A stretch of DNA of 64,000 bases. Source: Staphylococcus roterodami. GTDB lineage: Bacteria; Bacillota; Bacilli; Staphylococcales; Staphylococcaceae. The notes under the pieces are model-generated. The model worked only from the letters and a program-made list of their open reading frames with translations, had not been told where the DNA came from and made no database searches. A program made the position numbers and the translations under genes. Positions 25,392-37,570 of this stretch are shown here, in pieces (positions within the stretch are counted from its first letter, which is position 1; each line of letters opens with the position of its first letter). The DNA lies in NCBI GenBank assembly GCA_022493055.1, contig CP092781.1, positions 2,170,001 through 2,234,000 on the forward strand, given 5' to 3'.

Positions 25392-26708
25392 TTAAATTAT
25401 CGGACGACCTGTTTTAGTACTTTCTTCTGCAGATTTTTGTAATTGTTTGAAGAAGTCTTCATTGTTCTTCGACTTTTTAAGCTTTCTAATAAAACGTTCA
25501 GTGAAGTCAGTTGAATCAGTGAACAGATTTCTTAGTTGCCATAAAGTGTCTAATTCAGATTTACTAATCAACAATTCTTCTTTACGTGTTGAGCTTCGGC
25601 CGATATCGATAGCTGGGAATATACGACGTTCAGATAATTTACGATCTAAATGTAACTCCATGTTACCTGTTCCTTTAAATTCTTCGTAAATCATATCGTC
25701 CATACGTGAACCCGTATCAACTAATGCAGTTGCAAGTATTGTTAAACTTCCACCTGCTTCAATATTCCTCGCTGCACCGAAGAATGCTTTTGGTTTGTGT
25801 AAAGATGCAGGATCTAAACCACCTGATAATGTACGACCACTTGGTGGAATAACTAAGTTATAAGCGCGTGCTAATCTCGTTATAGAATCCATTAAAATAA
25901 TGACATCTTCCCCAATTTCTACTAAACGCTTGGCACGTTCAAGTAATAATTCAGCTACTTTAACATGGTGTTCTGGTGGTTCATCAAACGTTGAATGAAC
26001 GACTTCAGCAGCTTCTACTGAGCGTTCTAAATCTGTTACCTCTTCAGGACGCTCGCCAACTAACAAAATAAATAGCTTTGCATCTGGTTTATTTGTACTA
26101 ATTGCATTTGCGATTTCTTTTAACAACGACGTTTTACCCGCTTTAGGAGGTGCTACGATTAAACCACGTTGACCTAGACCAATCGGTGTTACTAAATCCA
26201 TTATACGTGTTGAATAATTTTTCGTTTCAGTCTCTAATAAAATTCGTTCATCTGGATACAATGGTGTTAATGCTTGGAAATGTGGACGTTTCTTCACTTC
26301 TTCCGCATTGTGATCATTGACAAAATCAACTTGTAATAAGCCATAATATTTTTCGTTGTCTTTAGGCTTTCTAACTTTCCCTGTCACCTTATCGCCACGT
26401 TTAATTTCAAAACGACGAATTTGACTCGCAGAGATATAAATATCTTTTTCCCCTTTAGAATAGTTAACTGTTCTTAAAAAACCGTAACCGTCTGGTTGGA
26501 TATCATCTAAAATACCCTCCATATAGTAGTTACCATCTTTTTCCATTTGTGCTTCCATAATAGCAAGGACAAGTTCTTTTTTATTTAGTTTACTGTAGTT
26601 TGTTAACTTAAGAGTTTTGGCTTTCTGAGTGAGTTCCTTGGTAGTATAGTTCTTGTACAATTCGTGGAATGATTCATACTGAGGAGATGTACGTTCTCTT
26701 TCAGGCAT
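25392..26708 (-). CDS. rho: transcription termination factor Rho
   Basis: RNA-dependent hexameric helicase. Rho N-terminal domain, cold-shock-like RNA-binding domain ([19 protein letters not shown]), Walker A APPKAGKT, Walker [19 protein letters not shown]-loop/R-loop [21 protein letters not shown] use ATG 26708 (438 aa); the ATG five codons earlier lacks a ribosome binding site, whereas GGGTG precedes 26708. In S. aureus Rho is dispensable and limits antisense transcription. Confidence 0.97.
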   Translation of the reverse strand: MPERERTSPQYESFHELYKNYTTKELTQKAKTLKLTNYSKLNKKELVLAIMEAQMEKDGNYYMEGILDDIQPDGYGFLRTVNYSKGEKDIYISASQIRRFEIKRGDKVTGKVRKPKDNEKYYGLLQVDFVNDHNAEEVKKRPHFQALTPLYPDERILLETETKNYSTRIMDLVTPIGLGQRGLIVAPPKAGKTSLLKEIANAISTNKPDAKLFILLVGERPEEVTDLERSVEAAEVVHSTFDEPPEHHVKVAELLLERAKRLVEIGEDVIILMDSITRLARAYNLVIPPSGRTLSGGLDPASLHKPKAFFGAARNIEAGGSLTILATALVDTGSRMDDMIYEEFKGTGNMELHLDRKLSERRIFPAIDIGRSSTRKEELLISKSELDTLWQLRNLFTDSTDFTERFIRKLKKSKNNEDFFKQLQKSAEESTKTGRPII

Positions 26709-26879
26709 ATAGTTTACACCCATTTCATTATTTTTTAGTTAGTAAGTAATAGATAGGCATGACAATGCATAAACAACTGTGCTAACACAATCCCATTATG
26801 CTAATCCCCAACCTTTTAAATACATGAATAACTATAGCAAATTTTTATTTTAATTACAAAATCTATTTATAAAAATTGC

Positions 26880-26928
26880 AAAATTAAAACAGTACACAAA
26901 ACTTAATTAGTCATGTGCACTGTTTTAT
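26880..26928 (-). terminator. terminator of the aldehyde dehydrogenase gene
   Basis: AAAACAGTACACA and TGTGCACTGTTTT arms with A- and T-rich flanks, 27 bases beyond the stop codon. Confidence 0.75.
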
Positions 26929-26954
26929 TGTGATTTTTAATTCAAAAATCAAAT

Positions 26955-28382
26955 TTATTTAAAGTAACCTGCAATAGATTTCACTTCTAAAAATTCATCA
27001 ATACCGTAGTCGCCCCATTCACGACCTAATCCAGACTGCTTATAACCACCAAATGGTAAGTCTGGTTTTCTACCTGCTTCATTGATTTCTACAGTACCCG
27101 CTTCAATAGAACGTGCTACTTTACGCAATGTTTCTTTATCATTACCAATGACATAACCTGCTAAACCATATTTAGTATCATTAGCAATTTCAATTGCTTC
27201 ATCTAAATCATTATATGTGATAACTGACATTACTGGCCCGAAAATTTCTTCTTGTGCAATCGTCATATGATTATCGACATTAATAAAAATTGTCGGACGT
27301 GCAAAGTATCCTTTTTCAAGTCCTTCTGGTTTACCAGGACCACCATAAAATAATTCAGCACCTTCTTCAATACCTTTATTAATATAATTTTGCACTTGAT
27401 CAAATTGCTTTTTACTAATAATAGGACCAACTTGCGTTCCTTCTTCTCTTGGATTACCAACACGTACTTGACTAAACTGTGCTTTTAACTCAGATAAAAA
27501 TGCATCTTTAATTCGATTTGGAACTAACACACGCGTACCAGCAGTACAAACTTGTCCAGTATTGTTAACTACTTTTCCTGTTGTCGCTTTAGCAGCTTCT
27601 TTAATATCTACATCTTCTAAAACAATATATGGTGACTTGCCACCAAGTTCAAGCGATACTTTTTTAAAGTCAGTAGCTGCCTTTTCCATAATTTTAGATC
27701 CAGTTGGACCAGAACCAGTAAATGACATCATACGAACTTTAGGGTGTTCAGATAATGGATTACCTACGCCAGCACCATCACCATTTACAAGGTTAAATAC
27801 GCCTTTAGGAACACCAACTTTATCAAATATTTCTGCTAAAATAACTGCTGCAAATGGTGTTTCTTCAGAAGGTTTAAGTACCACTGGACTACCCGCTGCA
27901 AATGCCGCTGCTAACTTTAATGACGTTTGATTCGTCGGGAAATTCCATGGTGTAATTAAACCTGATACACCAATACCTTCTTTAACAACTAAATCATCTC
28001 CACGACGTTCTTCAAATTCAAAAGTATTTAGAGCGTCTCTTGCTGCAACGAAATGATTTAACCCCATTTGATAATGTACACGCTCAGATAATGATAGTGG
28101 TGCACCTAGTTCATCTGTAATTGCTTGTACTATATCATCTTTTCTATTTTCATATTCTTTTACAATTTTATCTAGAAGTTCTTGTCTTTCTTTTACAGGC
28201 ATATGACGGAATTCTAAATAAACACTGTCAGCCACCTCAACCGCTTTATCAACATCTTCTTTATTCCCTTTTGCAACTTTGCCAATTACTTCTTCAGTTG
28301 CTGGATTTATAACTTCTATCGTTTCATTACTATTACTTTCAACCCATTCGCCATTAATATATTGCTTTGTATAGTCTCTCAT
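26955..28382 (-). CDS. aldehyde dehydrogenase family protein
   Basis: NAD(P)-dependent oxidation of an aldehyde to the acid; substrate not known. 475 aa from ATG 28382, which follows GAGGAG; a TTG six codons earlier contains that site and is rejected. The family motifs are intact: [22 protein letters not shown], catalytic Glu in LELGGKSP, catalytic Cys in [13 protein letters not shown], and the C-terminal [13 protein letters not shown]. The QsrR-like repressor lies upstream on the same strand, so redox or electrophile control is conceivable. Confidence 0.92.
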   Translation of the reverse strand: MRDYTKQYINGEWVESNSNETIEVINPATEEVIGKVAKGNKEDVDKAVEVADSVYLEFRHMPVKERQELLDKIVKEYENRKDDIVQAITDELGAPLSLSERVHYQMGLNHFVAARDALNTFEFEERRGDDLVVKEGIGVSGLITPWNFPTNQTSLKLAAAFAAGSPVVLKPSEETPFAAVILAEIFDKVGVPKGVFNLVNGDGAGVGNPLSEHPKVRMMSFTGSGPTGSKIMEKAATDFKKVSLELGGKSPYIVLEDVDIKEAAKATTGKVVNNTGQVCTAGTRVLVPNRIKDAFLSELKAQFSQVRVGNPREEGTQVGPIISKKQFDQVQNYINKGIEEGAELFYGGPGKPEGLEKGYFARPTIFINVDNHMTIAQEEIFGPVMSVITYNDLDEAIEIANDTKYGLAGYVIGNDKETLRKVARSIEAGTVEINEAGRKPDLPFGGYKQSGLGREWGDYGIDEFLEVKSIAGYFK

Positions 28383-28532
28383 TATTCTTTCACTCCTCAA
28401 GAATGATTTATATGTTATTTATCCGTAATGTACACGATATAAACATTACATTTCATAATGATACGCTTCCCTTTTAATTCTTCAAAATAAAATGACTTAG
28501 ATTTTTAAATCAGATAAACTTCTTTTGAAAAT

Positions 28533-28584
28533 AAAAAACTATTCTCCAATCATCGTATTTAAAACGATAACTAGAAAATAGTTT
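28533..28584 (-). terminator. terminator of the HxlR-type gene
   Basis: AAACTATTTTCTAG and the complementary GGAGAATAGTTTTTT arms with T-run on the minus strand, 33 bases past the stop. Confidence 0.8.
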
Positions 28585-28616
28585 AGTAAGAAAAATTATA
28601 TTTATAAATTGCTATC

Positions 28617-28952
28617 TTATTTAGCAGTACGTTGATCTGTTAATTCTACATATGTTTGCGCCCATGCTTCAATTGGATGCAAGGCATCTGCTAACGCTTG
28701 ACCTTTTTCAGTTAAAACATAAATAATTTGTACTGGACTCGTAGAAATGATTTGTTTTTCTACTAGCTCCCACTGTGCAAGCTCTGATAATTTGAGACTT
28801 AATGCACGTGGCGTTATAGTTTTCAAATCTCTTTTCATATCGGAAAAGTGTGCTGAACAGTCATTACATCTTGAGAGATAATTAATGATTAATCCATTCC
28901 AACTTCTACCAAGTATTTTAAAAGTTTCTTCGAGATACGGACATATTTCCAT
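28617..28952 (-). CDS. qsrR: HxlR/DUF24-family repressor, probably QsrR
   Basis: Winged-helix regulator, 111 aa from ATG 28952, which is better spaced from GAGGTG than the ATG one codon earlier (28955). It carries a single N-terminal Cys4 (MEICPYLEETF) and two cysteines in SRCNDCSAHF, the layout of the quinone-sensing repressor QsrR of S. aureus and YodB of Bacillus. The wing/recognition region (TITPRALSLKLSELAQWELVE) is typical. Identification as QsrR rests on my memory of its sequence; its target genes are not visible nearby except possibly the aldehyde dehydrogenase. Confidence 0.78.
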   Translation of the reverse strand: MEICPYLEETFKILGRSWNGLIINYLSRCNDCSAHFSDMKRDLKTITPRALSLKLSELAQWELVEKQIISTSPVQIIYVLTEKGQALADALHPIEAWAQTYVELTDQRTAK

Positions 28953-29040
28953 CATCTTCACCTCTCATCAAAAAATTAGAATGTAAATTAACACCCTTCT
29001 TTAACTCAGTATAATTATTATATCACAAAACAACAATAAT

Positions 29041-30300
29041 CTATACAGTTTCTGTCCAAATGTCTGCGCCTAAAGCTTTTAGATGTTCTACAATATCCGT
29101 ATAACCTCTATAAATATGTTTTACATTGTAAATTGTTGTAACTCCGTCTGCAATTAAACCAGCAATAATTAAACATGCGCCAGCTCTTAAGTCACTCGCA
29201 TAAACTTCAGCACCATGTAAAGTTGAAGGTTTGATAGTCGCTGTACCTTCATCAACTTCAATATTAGCTCCCATACGTTTTAATTCTTCTACATGTTTAA
29301 ATCGTTCTGGATAGATTGTATCCGTTACAAATGACGGACCATTAGCCATAAATAGTAATGGTGTAATCGGTTGTTGTAAATCTGTCGCAAATCCCGGATA
29401 AACTAAAGTCTTAATATCAACAAATTGATATGGTGCATTATTATTAATACGAAGTCTTTCATCTTGTACGTCTACATTGACACCTAATTCACTAAACTTA
29501 GCAGTTAATGTTTCAACATGTTTCGGTACAATATTATTTAAAATTATATTCTCACCGCATGCCGCAGCAATACACATATATGTACCCGCTTCGATTCGAT
29601 CAGGTATTACTTGATACTCAGACCCATGTAATTTCTCAACGCCAGTTATCTTAATCGTTGATGTACCTGCACCTTTAATATTGGCTCCCATACTTGTTAA
29701 GAAATTAGCAACATCGACAACTTCTGGCTCTTTTGCAGCATTTTCAATTACGGTTTGTCCAGTTGCATAGACTGCTGCTAACATGATATTGATTGTTGCC
29801 CCTACACTCACCATATCTAAAAAGATGTGTGCACCTTTCAATTCCTTAGCTTCAATTTTCATAGATGTTGCGCTTGATTCGTCAATTTCAGCTCCCAAAG
29901 CTTTAAATCCTTTAATATGTTGATCGATTGGACGTGGCCCAAGTGGACACCCTCCAGGCAAACCAATTACACATTTTTTAAAGCGCCCTAACATAGCACC
30001 CATCATATAATATGAAGCACGTAATGATTCAACTTTATTATTAGGTAGCACAGCATTTTTTATTTCAGTTGTATCTACTTGTAACTCAGTACCATCTAAT
30101 GTAGCTTTAATATTTAAATCTTCTAATAAACTTACTAACGTTTTAACATCAGAGATTTGTGGTAATCCTTCTAGTTTCACATGTCCTTGAGCTAATAATG
30201 TTGCAGGAATGATAGCTACAGCACTGTTTTTCGCACCACTGATATTAACTTCCCCATTCAGCGTGCGTCCACCTCTTATTTTTATTACCTCTTGAGCCAT
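29041..30300 (-). CDS. murZ: UDP-N-acetylglucosamine 1-carboxyvinyltransferase MurZ (MurAB)
   Basis: Second MurA-type enzyme of Firmicutes. 419 aa, active-site Cys118 in [15 protein letters not shown], Lys in GAKNSAVAI. Next to fba and rho, exactly the murAB position of Bacillus. Good AAAGGAGATAAATGAT site before ATG. Confidence 0.96.
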   Translation of the reverse strand: MAQEVIKIRGGRTLNGEVNISGAKNSAVAIIPATLLAQGHVKLEGLPQISDVKTLVSLLEDLNIKATLDGTELQVDTTEIKNAVLPNNKVESLRASYYMMGAMLGRFKKCVIGLPGGCPLGPRPIDQHIKGFKALGAEIDESSATSMKIEAKELKGAHIFLDMVSVGATINIMLAAVYATGQTVIENAAKEPEVVDVANFLTSMGANIKGAGTSTIKITGVEKLHGSEYQVIPDRIEAGTYMCIAAACGENIILNNIVPKHVETLTAKFSELGVNVDVQDERLRINNNAPYQFVDIKTLVYPGFATDLQQPITPLLFMANGPSFVTDTIYPERFKHVEELKRMGANIEVDEGTATIKPSTLHGAEVYASDLRAGACLIIAGLIADGVTTIYNVKHIYRGYTDIVEHLKALGADIWTETV

Positions 30301-30680
30301 ATCATTTATCTCCTTTGTTCATTACTTTTTAAAATTTTGCATTATTAGCATTATAAATTAATTTTACTTTATTTGTAAAATAGTTTATTTTAACCATTAA
30401 ATTTGTCTCTCTTTGTTTTCCATTGATTAATAACTAATAATTTACCTTTACTAATATATGATGTTCGTACCCGCTTGACCATGGTCTAAAGTCTGATTAT
30501 TTGGTTGAATATTGACATTATTATGACAATCCATTCAATTTTAATTTTGCAACTAACCTACACACTACTTTTTCAACGAATGTATAATTTTCTTTTTAAT
30601 TATAGCACAAATCATTTTTGTCATACCCTACTCTTTTTGTAAAATCGTTTCAAAGTAAAAAAGACTTCTTTATGACTTTC
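30301..30680 (-). promoter_or_regulatory. murZ upstream region
   Basis: About 380 AT-rich bases between murZ and the fba terminator. A TATAAT (complement of 30599-30604) is the only good promoter element I see; that would give a leader near 290 bases. No hairpin or riboswitch motif is recognised. Confidence 0.35.
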
Positions 30681-30685
30681 ATAGC

Positions 30686-30725
30686 ATAAAAAAGAAGCAA
30701 ACAATAATCTGTCTGCTTCTTTTTA
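30686..30725 (-). terminator. terminator of fba
   Basis: AGAAGCA and TGCTTCT arms followed by TTTTTT on the minus strand, about 45 bases after the stop. Confidence 0.85.
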
Positions 30726-30770
30726 AATTAATATCCCTACGTTATTAATAAATTAAAACCTAAATATTAA

Positions 30771-31631
30771 TTATTTAGCACGGTTAGAAGTACCGAACTC
30801 TTTAATTTTACCTTTAACTGTTTCTTTGATAGCTTCACGAGCTGGTCCTAAGTATTTACGAGGATCGTAAACTTCTTTGTCGTTATTTAAAACGTCACGA
30901 ACTGCTTTAGCTGAAGCGATTTGGTTTTCAGTATTTACGTTAATTTTAGCTGTACCAAATGGAATTGCTTTTTGAATATCTTTTGTTGGGATGCCAGTAC
31001 CACCATGTAATACCAATGGTAAACCAGTTGATAAACCAATTTCTTCCATTTCTTTGAATCCTAATTTAGGTTCACCTTTGTATGGTCCATGTACAGAACC
31101 AAGTGCTGGTGCTAATGCATCGATACCAGTTTTTTCAACTAGTTCTTGACATTCTTTAGGGTCAGCATAAATGATGCCATCTGCAACAACATCGTCTTCT
31201 TGTCCGCCTACAGTACCTAATTCAGCTTCTACAGAAACACCTTTTTCGTGCGCGTATTCAACAACTTTTTTAGTAGTTGCTACGTTTTCTTCAAATGGGC
31301 TATGTGAAGCATCGATCATTACTGATGTGAAACCAGCATCGATAGCTTCTTTACATTTTTCAAAGCTTGAACCGTGGTCTAAATGAATAGCTACAGGAAT
31401 AGTGATGTTTAAGTCATGCATTAAACCTTCAACCATTTTAACAATTGTGTAGAAACCGCTCATATAACGAGCAGCACCTTCAGAAACACCTAAAATTACA
31501 GGTGCATTTTCTTCTTGTGAAGCTTCTAAAATTGCTTGAGTAAATTCTAGGTTATTAATATTGTATTGACCTACCGCATAACCATTTTCTTTTGCATCAA
31601 TTAACATTTCTTTCATTGAAACTAAAGGCAT
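30771..31631 (-). CDS. fba: class II fructose-bisphosphate aldolase
   Basis: Zinc-dependent cleavage of fructose-1,6-bisphosphate in glycolysis. 286 aa from ATG 31631, preceded by AAGGAGG; 24 further upstream codons are open but run through the promoter. Zinc and substrate motifs: [37 protein letters not shown]. Confidence 0.97.
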
Positions 31632-31848
31632 GAAAGTTCCTCCTTGAGTGCTTGTGCACATATTTTTCAAAGTAATTATATCAAAAAAATAGCGCCAATG
31701 CATTGAAATACTGCATATTAAATGTGTATTTTTTGAAAAATGCGATAGTTATAATAAATGCAAACGTATACATTATTATGCAATTTAAGTCATTGCATAA
31801 TATGTGCCCATTAATTACAATATTTTATAAGTAGATTGGAGGATAAAG

Positions 31849-32370
31849 ATGTCAAAAATCTTAAACACACAATTAATAGGAATATTTAATAGATTAGAAA
31901 AACAATCGTTAGAAATTCAAATGGCAGCACAATGCTTAGTACAAGCGATTGGCGGTGAAGGTTATGTCTATGTAAAAGGGTATGATGACTTACAATTTTT
32001 CGAAAATTTTGTTCTACATAGTGATGAACGATTAAAGTCAAGCCGTAAACTTGAGTCTCTTAATGACTTCAATGAAATTGATTCAACAGACCGTGTATTT
32101 TTATTTGCACCATTTTATACGGAACAAGTTGCAAATGATATTCAAAAACTTATCGATTTAGATATTGATATTGTCTTAATTAGCAACAAACCTAAAACAG
32201 ATGACTTTCCTGACTATCTCGTTCATTTTATTGATTTATCTACACCAAGACCAATTGTCTACACTGAAGATTACGATAAAATTGTACAGCCACATGCAAT
32301 GGCATTTAATTACGTATATTATGATATTTATACTCAAATGATTGAAATGACGAGAGATTTAGATTTATAA
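31849..32370 (+). CDS. DUF2529 family protein (YwjG-like)
   Basis: 173 aa soluble protein of unknown function, opposite in direction to fba and pyrG. It matches the family called YwjG in Bacillus, which sits at the same place between fba and pyrG. A possible Rossmann-like phosphosugar-binding fold is suggested by alternating beta strands (RVFLFAPFYTEQVANDIQ, DIDIVLISNKPK) but no catalytic residues can be named. GGAGGATAAAG ribosome binding site is strong. Confidence 0.78.
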   Translation: MSKILNTQLIGIFNRLEKQSLEIQMAAQCLVQAIGGEGYVYVKGYDDLQFFENFVLHSDERLKSSRKLESLNDFNEIDSTDRVFLFAPFYTEQVANDIQKLIDLDIDIVLISNKPKTDDFPDYLVHFIDLSTPRPIVYTEDYDKIVQPHAMAFNYVYYDIYTQMIEMTRDLDL

Positions 32371-32454
32371 ATACTCACCCTTTATAACTCCTTTTCATAA
32401 TATGTACTATTTATATTTGTCATTTATCATGTTAAAGAATTGTTCAATATTAAA

Positions 32455-32505
32455 AATTAAAGCCGTTACCTTCACAAGTTATAATGTGGAAGTAACGGCT
32501 CTTTA
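32455..32505. terminator. terminator between the DUF2529 gene and pyrG
   Basis: AGCCGTTACCTTCAC and GTGGAAGTAACGGCT form a long stem, U-rich on both sides, so it can serve both convergent genes. Confidence 0.85.
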
Positions 32506-32545
32506 TATCGCAATTTTATGTGTTTACTTATGTTTACGATTATTT

Positions 32546-34171
<1,626 letters not shown>

Positions 34172-34369
34172 TTATTAAAGGGAATGCTTCCTCATCAATT
34201 GTAAAAATTACGCAAACATAACTTTGCCGTTAGCAATATGACGATGAATGTCTACCGTTTTTATTAATAACCATAGTTACTCGCTAACTAACTTTTCATG
34301 TTATGTCGCTATGTATATCATTTACAACTTTGATTTTTGCGTTATCATTTCTTGATTTACTCAATTAAA

Positions 34370-34410
34370 TAAAAAAACGCTCCCTCTCACAAATTCTGTA
34401 AGGGGAGCGT
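34370..34410 (-). terminator. pyrG leader attenuator
   Basis: ACGCTCCCCT and AGAGGGAGCGT arms followed by TTTTTTT, within the pyrG leader about 215 bases before the start codon. The 5' arm contains GCTCCCC, complementary to runs of G that would be added to the transcript 5' end when CTP is scarce, as established for B. subtilis pyrG. Confidence 0.85.
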
Positions 34411-34445
34411 ATAAATTTTATACACGTGTCCTATTTAAAGGAGCC

Positions 34446-34482
34446 CGAATAAAATTTTATCATCTTTCAACTAAAAGTCAAA
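34446..34482 (-). promoter_or_regulatory. pyrG promoter with GGGC start
   Basis: TTGACT, 16-base spacer, TAAAAT, then seven bases to GGGCTCC. The transcript would start at the first G (34446). All of this fits in the 44 bases after the rpoE stop codon. Confidence 0.85.
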
Positions 34483-34489
34483 CAAAAAA

Positions 34490-35020
34490 TTAATCGTTGA
34501 AGTCTTCTTCGTCTTCGAACACTTCTTCGTCTTCGTCTAGTTCATCTTCATCTTCTTCAATGACTATATCCGAATGATTGATTTCTTCTTCAACCTGTTC
34601 ATCTTCAGGATCATTTAGTTCTTCTTGATCATCTGTTTGAGCTGGAATATCATCGTCATCATCCATTTCATCTTCGCCCAATAATTTTAAGTTTTGATCT
34701 TCTTCATCATCTGCATCCAGAATATCGAATTTTTGAATAGTTGGTGCGATTTTCTCTTCAATATCATCTACTGAATACCAATCACGTAATCCCCATAAAT
34801 TTTCTCCAACATTTAAAAAACGACCATCTGTGTTTAAATCCGTGTAAAATTGTACAACACGATTTTCAATTTCTTCGTACTCATAATCACCTAACGCTCT
34901 GAACTCATCGATGATATCATATAAGTTCATAGTTTCGCCTTTATCATTCAATAATGTATAAGCCATATCGATAAATGATTTTTCATCAACCATTTGTTTA
35001 GTATAATCTTGAATTTTCAT
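34490..35020 (-). CDS. rpoE: RNA polymerase delta subunit
   Basis: 176 aa. Folded N-terminal HARE-HTH domain (to about residue 95: [25 protein letters not shown]..., [16 protein letters not shown]) and a disordered, extremely acidic C-terminal half of D/E residues that helps recycle RNA polymerase and disfavours weak promoters. Standard Firmicute position upstream of pyrG. Confidence 0.96.
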
Positions 35021-35131
35021 TGCCCAATACTTCCTTTCGAAGGATATAATCTAAATTTATACGTCTGAATTCATTTATATATAGTAACAAAACTAAATTA
35101 TAAATGACAATATCATATTTCGCAATCACTG

Positions 35132-35992
35132 TTAGTAATTTAAATATTTTTCAAAAACCACATAATCTTCAGTTTGTTCTATTTCAACAAAATTACTATT
35201 AATACAAAGTGGTTTAAAATCGTTATTTTGTCCAAACAAAATCATCGATATAACATTAAGATTATCATAGTTTTTTCTTAAGTAAGTAGGCAATTGTCTA
35301 AGTGCACTGGAACCAATACCATTAAATCGATAAGATTTATCTACTTCAATTGCTGCAATATTCATACGTTGCCCAATTTGTTCTAATGCAATGAAACCAA
35401 CCTTTTGACCATCAATCATTAAATTGATGATATGCACATTAGTCACTTCAGAACGACTTTCCTCTTCAAGTTTCAAAGAAGAAACGTGCTTCGAATCTAA
35501 ATCTAAATAGTATAGTCGTTCTTTACCAATAGGCCCTTCTTCTTTAGTCGCTGTGTGCATAAACCCTGCACGTTCATACAAATTCCAAGCGTTATCATTT
35601 TCGGCATCTACAACTAAATATAAGTGATTAAAATCAGGAAATACTCCTTGAACGTATTGTGGCAATGACATCATTATCTTGGTACCGTATCCATAGCCCT
35701 GATATTTTTCATTTATAGATAACGAACGAATATATACGACATTTTCAGGTGTGTCATAACCTTCATGTTGATAATATCGATGTAATACGAAAAAACCAAC
35801 GACGTCATTTTGGTCATTGATTGCAACATTAGCAATTCTATCAGTATCCTCGATTGCATCATCAACAACATCTTTAGGTAAAGATGAGTATATTTGTTGT
35901 CTTTCATTTAACGCAAATTCATTAATGTCTGTACGATATTGTTCTTCAAATACTTTTAATGTAATACCTTCAAAATAAAGTTCTTTAGTCAT
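35132..35992 (-). CDS. double GNAT-family N-acetyltransferase
   Basis: 286 aa. The first half has a clear GNAT acetyl-CoA site (RSLSINEKYQGYGYGTKIM) and the NDNAWNLYERAGFM segment. The second half has a weaker repeat of the fold (VGFIALEQIG, IAAIEVDKSYRFNGIGSSALRQLP), so two tandem domains. Substrate unknown; neither domain suggests ribosomal protein or antibiotic modification in particular. Single gene with its own promoter region. Confidence 0.8.
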   Translation of the reverse strand: MTKELYFEGITLKVFEEQYRTDINEFALNERQQIYSSLPKDVVDDAIEDTDRIANVAINDQNDVVGFFVLHRYYQHEGYDTPENVVYIRSLSINEKYQGYGYGTKIMMSLPQYVQGVFPDFNHLYLVVDAENDNAWNLYERAGFMHTATKEEGPIGKERLYYLDLDSKHVSSLKLEEESRSEVTNVHIINLMIDGQKVGFIALEQIGQRMNIAAIEVDKSYRFNGIGSSALRQLPTYLRKNYDNLNVISMILFGQNNDFKPLCINSNFVEIEQTEDYVVFEKYLNY

Positions 35993-36101
35993 ATATTTAA
36001 CCCCTATCTCTTTATATATGAAACGTGAATCCCCATATTATTTTACCGATTATTTCAATTCGATACCATTATTTACCCTACATCTATCATATTAGTAATC
36101 T

Positions 36102-36260
36102 GAGGTCGGGACAAAAGCGTTTAGGATTTGAGCAGAACCGAACGATGAGCGAAATTGTTTTCCAAATTTTGTCGAATCGTGAGAGTTTCTGCCGAAAATC
36201 CTGCTTTTGGGACGCCGTTAATCGGTTTCCCAGAGCACAAAATCTTTATGTTTCAGCCTC
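36102..36260 (+). repeat. 159-bp interspersed repeat, copy A
   Basis: Starts GAGGTCGGGACAAAAGCG and ends GTTTCAGCCTC. The reverse complement of 39648-39806 matches it base for base apart from five differences and has the same 159-bp length. Ends are imperfect inverted repeats (GAGG..G..ACA). GC is higher than in the surrounding DNA. Translations of this block are not genes, since the same peptide appears in the second copy with no start site. Confidence 0.85.
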
Positions 36261-36555
36261 TAGACATACTTCTTTGATTATCATTTATTTTCAAATACGC
36301 TTCTTAAGCTTGTTCATATAAAGAGATACAACTGCCCACTGTATATAACAAATTTTTTCAATTTATTTTCTAACCACAATAAAAACATAAAATTATGACA
36401 CGTTACATATATCTTTGTCATTTCATTGCTATACGCTTACAACATTTAAATATTAAGGTATCAATTTTGTAAATAATAGCCATTTCCACTTGTTTTTTAG
36501 TAATTTTACTATACTATTATTTAAGGATATATATTAATGACGAGGTGGGAATCCT
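36261..36555. other. intergenic region upstream of coaW
   Basis: AT-rich, no gene. The coaW promoter should lie close to 36500-36540; I see no strong motif apart from the ribosome binding site GAGGTGGG. Confidence 0.4.
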
Positions 36556-37356
36556 ATGAAAGTTGGCATTGATGCTGGCGGTACACTTATAAAAATCGTT
36601 CAAGAGCAAGATAACCAACGCATTTATAAAACTGAATTAACTAAAAATATTGATAAAGTTATTGAATGGCTAAATCAACAACAAATTGAAAAGTTAGCTT
36701 TAACTGGAGGTAATGCAGGCGTCATTGCTGAAAACATCAATATACCTGCGCAAATATTTGTTGAGTTTGACGCTGCTTCTAAAGGTTTAGGTATTTTGTT
36801 AAAAGAGCAAGGTCATGATATCACTGACTATATTTTTGCAAATGTCGGTACTGGTACATCACTACACTACTTCGACGGGCATTCGCAACGTCGAGTTGGT
36901 GGTATCGGAACGGGAGGCGGCATGATTCAAGGGCTTGGCTATCTACTAAGTCAAATCACTGACTATAAACAGCTTACTGACTTGGCGCAACATGGTGATC
37001 GTAACACCATCGATTTAAAAGTTAGACATATTTATAAAGATACCGAGCCTCCAATTCCAGGTGACTTAACTGCAGCTAATTTCGGGCATGTACTGCACCA
37101 TTTAGCTGCTGACTTCACAGCAAGTAATAAGTTAGCAGCCGTTATAGGTGTTGTAGGGGAAGTTGTTACAACAATGGCAATCACAGTTGCACGTGAATTT
37201 AAGACAGAAAATATTGTTTACATTGGCTCTTCATTTAATAACAATGCATTATTGCGACAAGTTGTTGAAGACTACACTGTTTTACGTGGTTGTAAACCAT
37301 ACTATGTTGAAAACGGCGCATTTTCAGGTGCAATAGGCGCATTAAATTTAGAATAA
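36556..37356 (+). CDS. coaW: type II pantothenate kinase
   Basis: First step of CoA synthesis. The staphylococcal type II enzyme is not feedback-inhibited by CoA. 266 aa with the ASKHA nucleotide-binding features: phosphate-1 [23 protein letters not shown] and GGIGTGGG, and the C-terminal [14 protein letters not shown]. It is a single gene inside the inverted-repeat-flanked segment. Confidence 0.95.
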   Translation: MKVGIDAGGTLIKIVQEQDNQRIYKTELTKNIDKVIEWLNQQQIEKLALTGGNAGVIAENINIPAQIFVEFDAASKGLGILLKEQGHDITDYIFANVGTGTSLHYFDGHSQRRVGGIGTGGGMIQGLGYLLSQITDYKQLTDLAQHGDRNTIDLKVRHIYKDTEPPIPGDLTAANFGHVLHHLAADFTASNKLAAVIGVVGEVVTTMAITVAREFKTENIVYIGSSFNNNALLRQVVEDYTVLRGCKPYYVENGAFSGAIGALNLE

Positions 37357-37363
37357 TAATCAT

Positions 37364-37424
37364 AAAAAGATCATTCATATTAGTGTCAGTTTCAAACTAC
37401 ACGATATCAATGATCTTTTATTTA
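37364..37424 (+). terminator. terminator of coaW
   Basis: AAAAAGATCATT and AATGATCTTTTA arms around a loop of about 36 bases, eight bases after the coaW stop. Confidence 0.65.
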
Positions 37425-37449
37425 TTTGAAATATATAACTAAATACAAA

Positions 37450-37488
37450 AAGAAGCTAAGCAATATTGAATTACCTAACTTCTATAAA
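37450..37488 (-). terminator. terminator of the DUF2750-like gene
   Basis: AGAAGTTAGG and GCTTAGCTTCT arms (with G-U pairs) and TTTTTG on the minus strand. Confidence 0.55.
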
Positions 37489-37570
37489 TGTAGACAGTAT
37501 CATTCTAAATGATAAGTTTATTTACAAATTCTATCAAATCAAAAAATCAAATGCGCTTCCTACCATTCTA

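Noticed and set aside
31753..31770. Second cre-like site (TGCAAACGTATACA) between fba and the DUF2529 gene
   Set aside because: Two mismatches to the consensus at conserved positions; too weak to list as a feature.
36025..36321. 98-codon open frame across repeat copy A, with a near-identical peptide frame across copy B (39632-39820)
   Set aside because: The shared peptide comes from the repeated DNA, has no ribosome binding site and different starts in the two copies; it is a by-product of a non-coding repeat.
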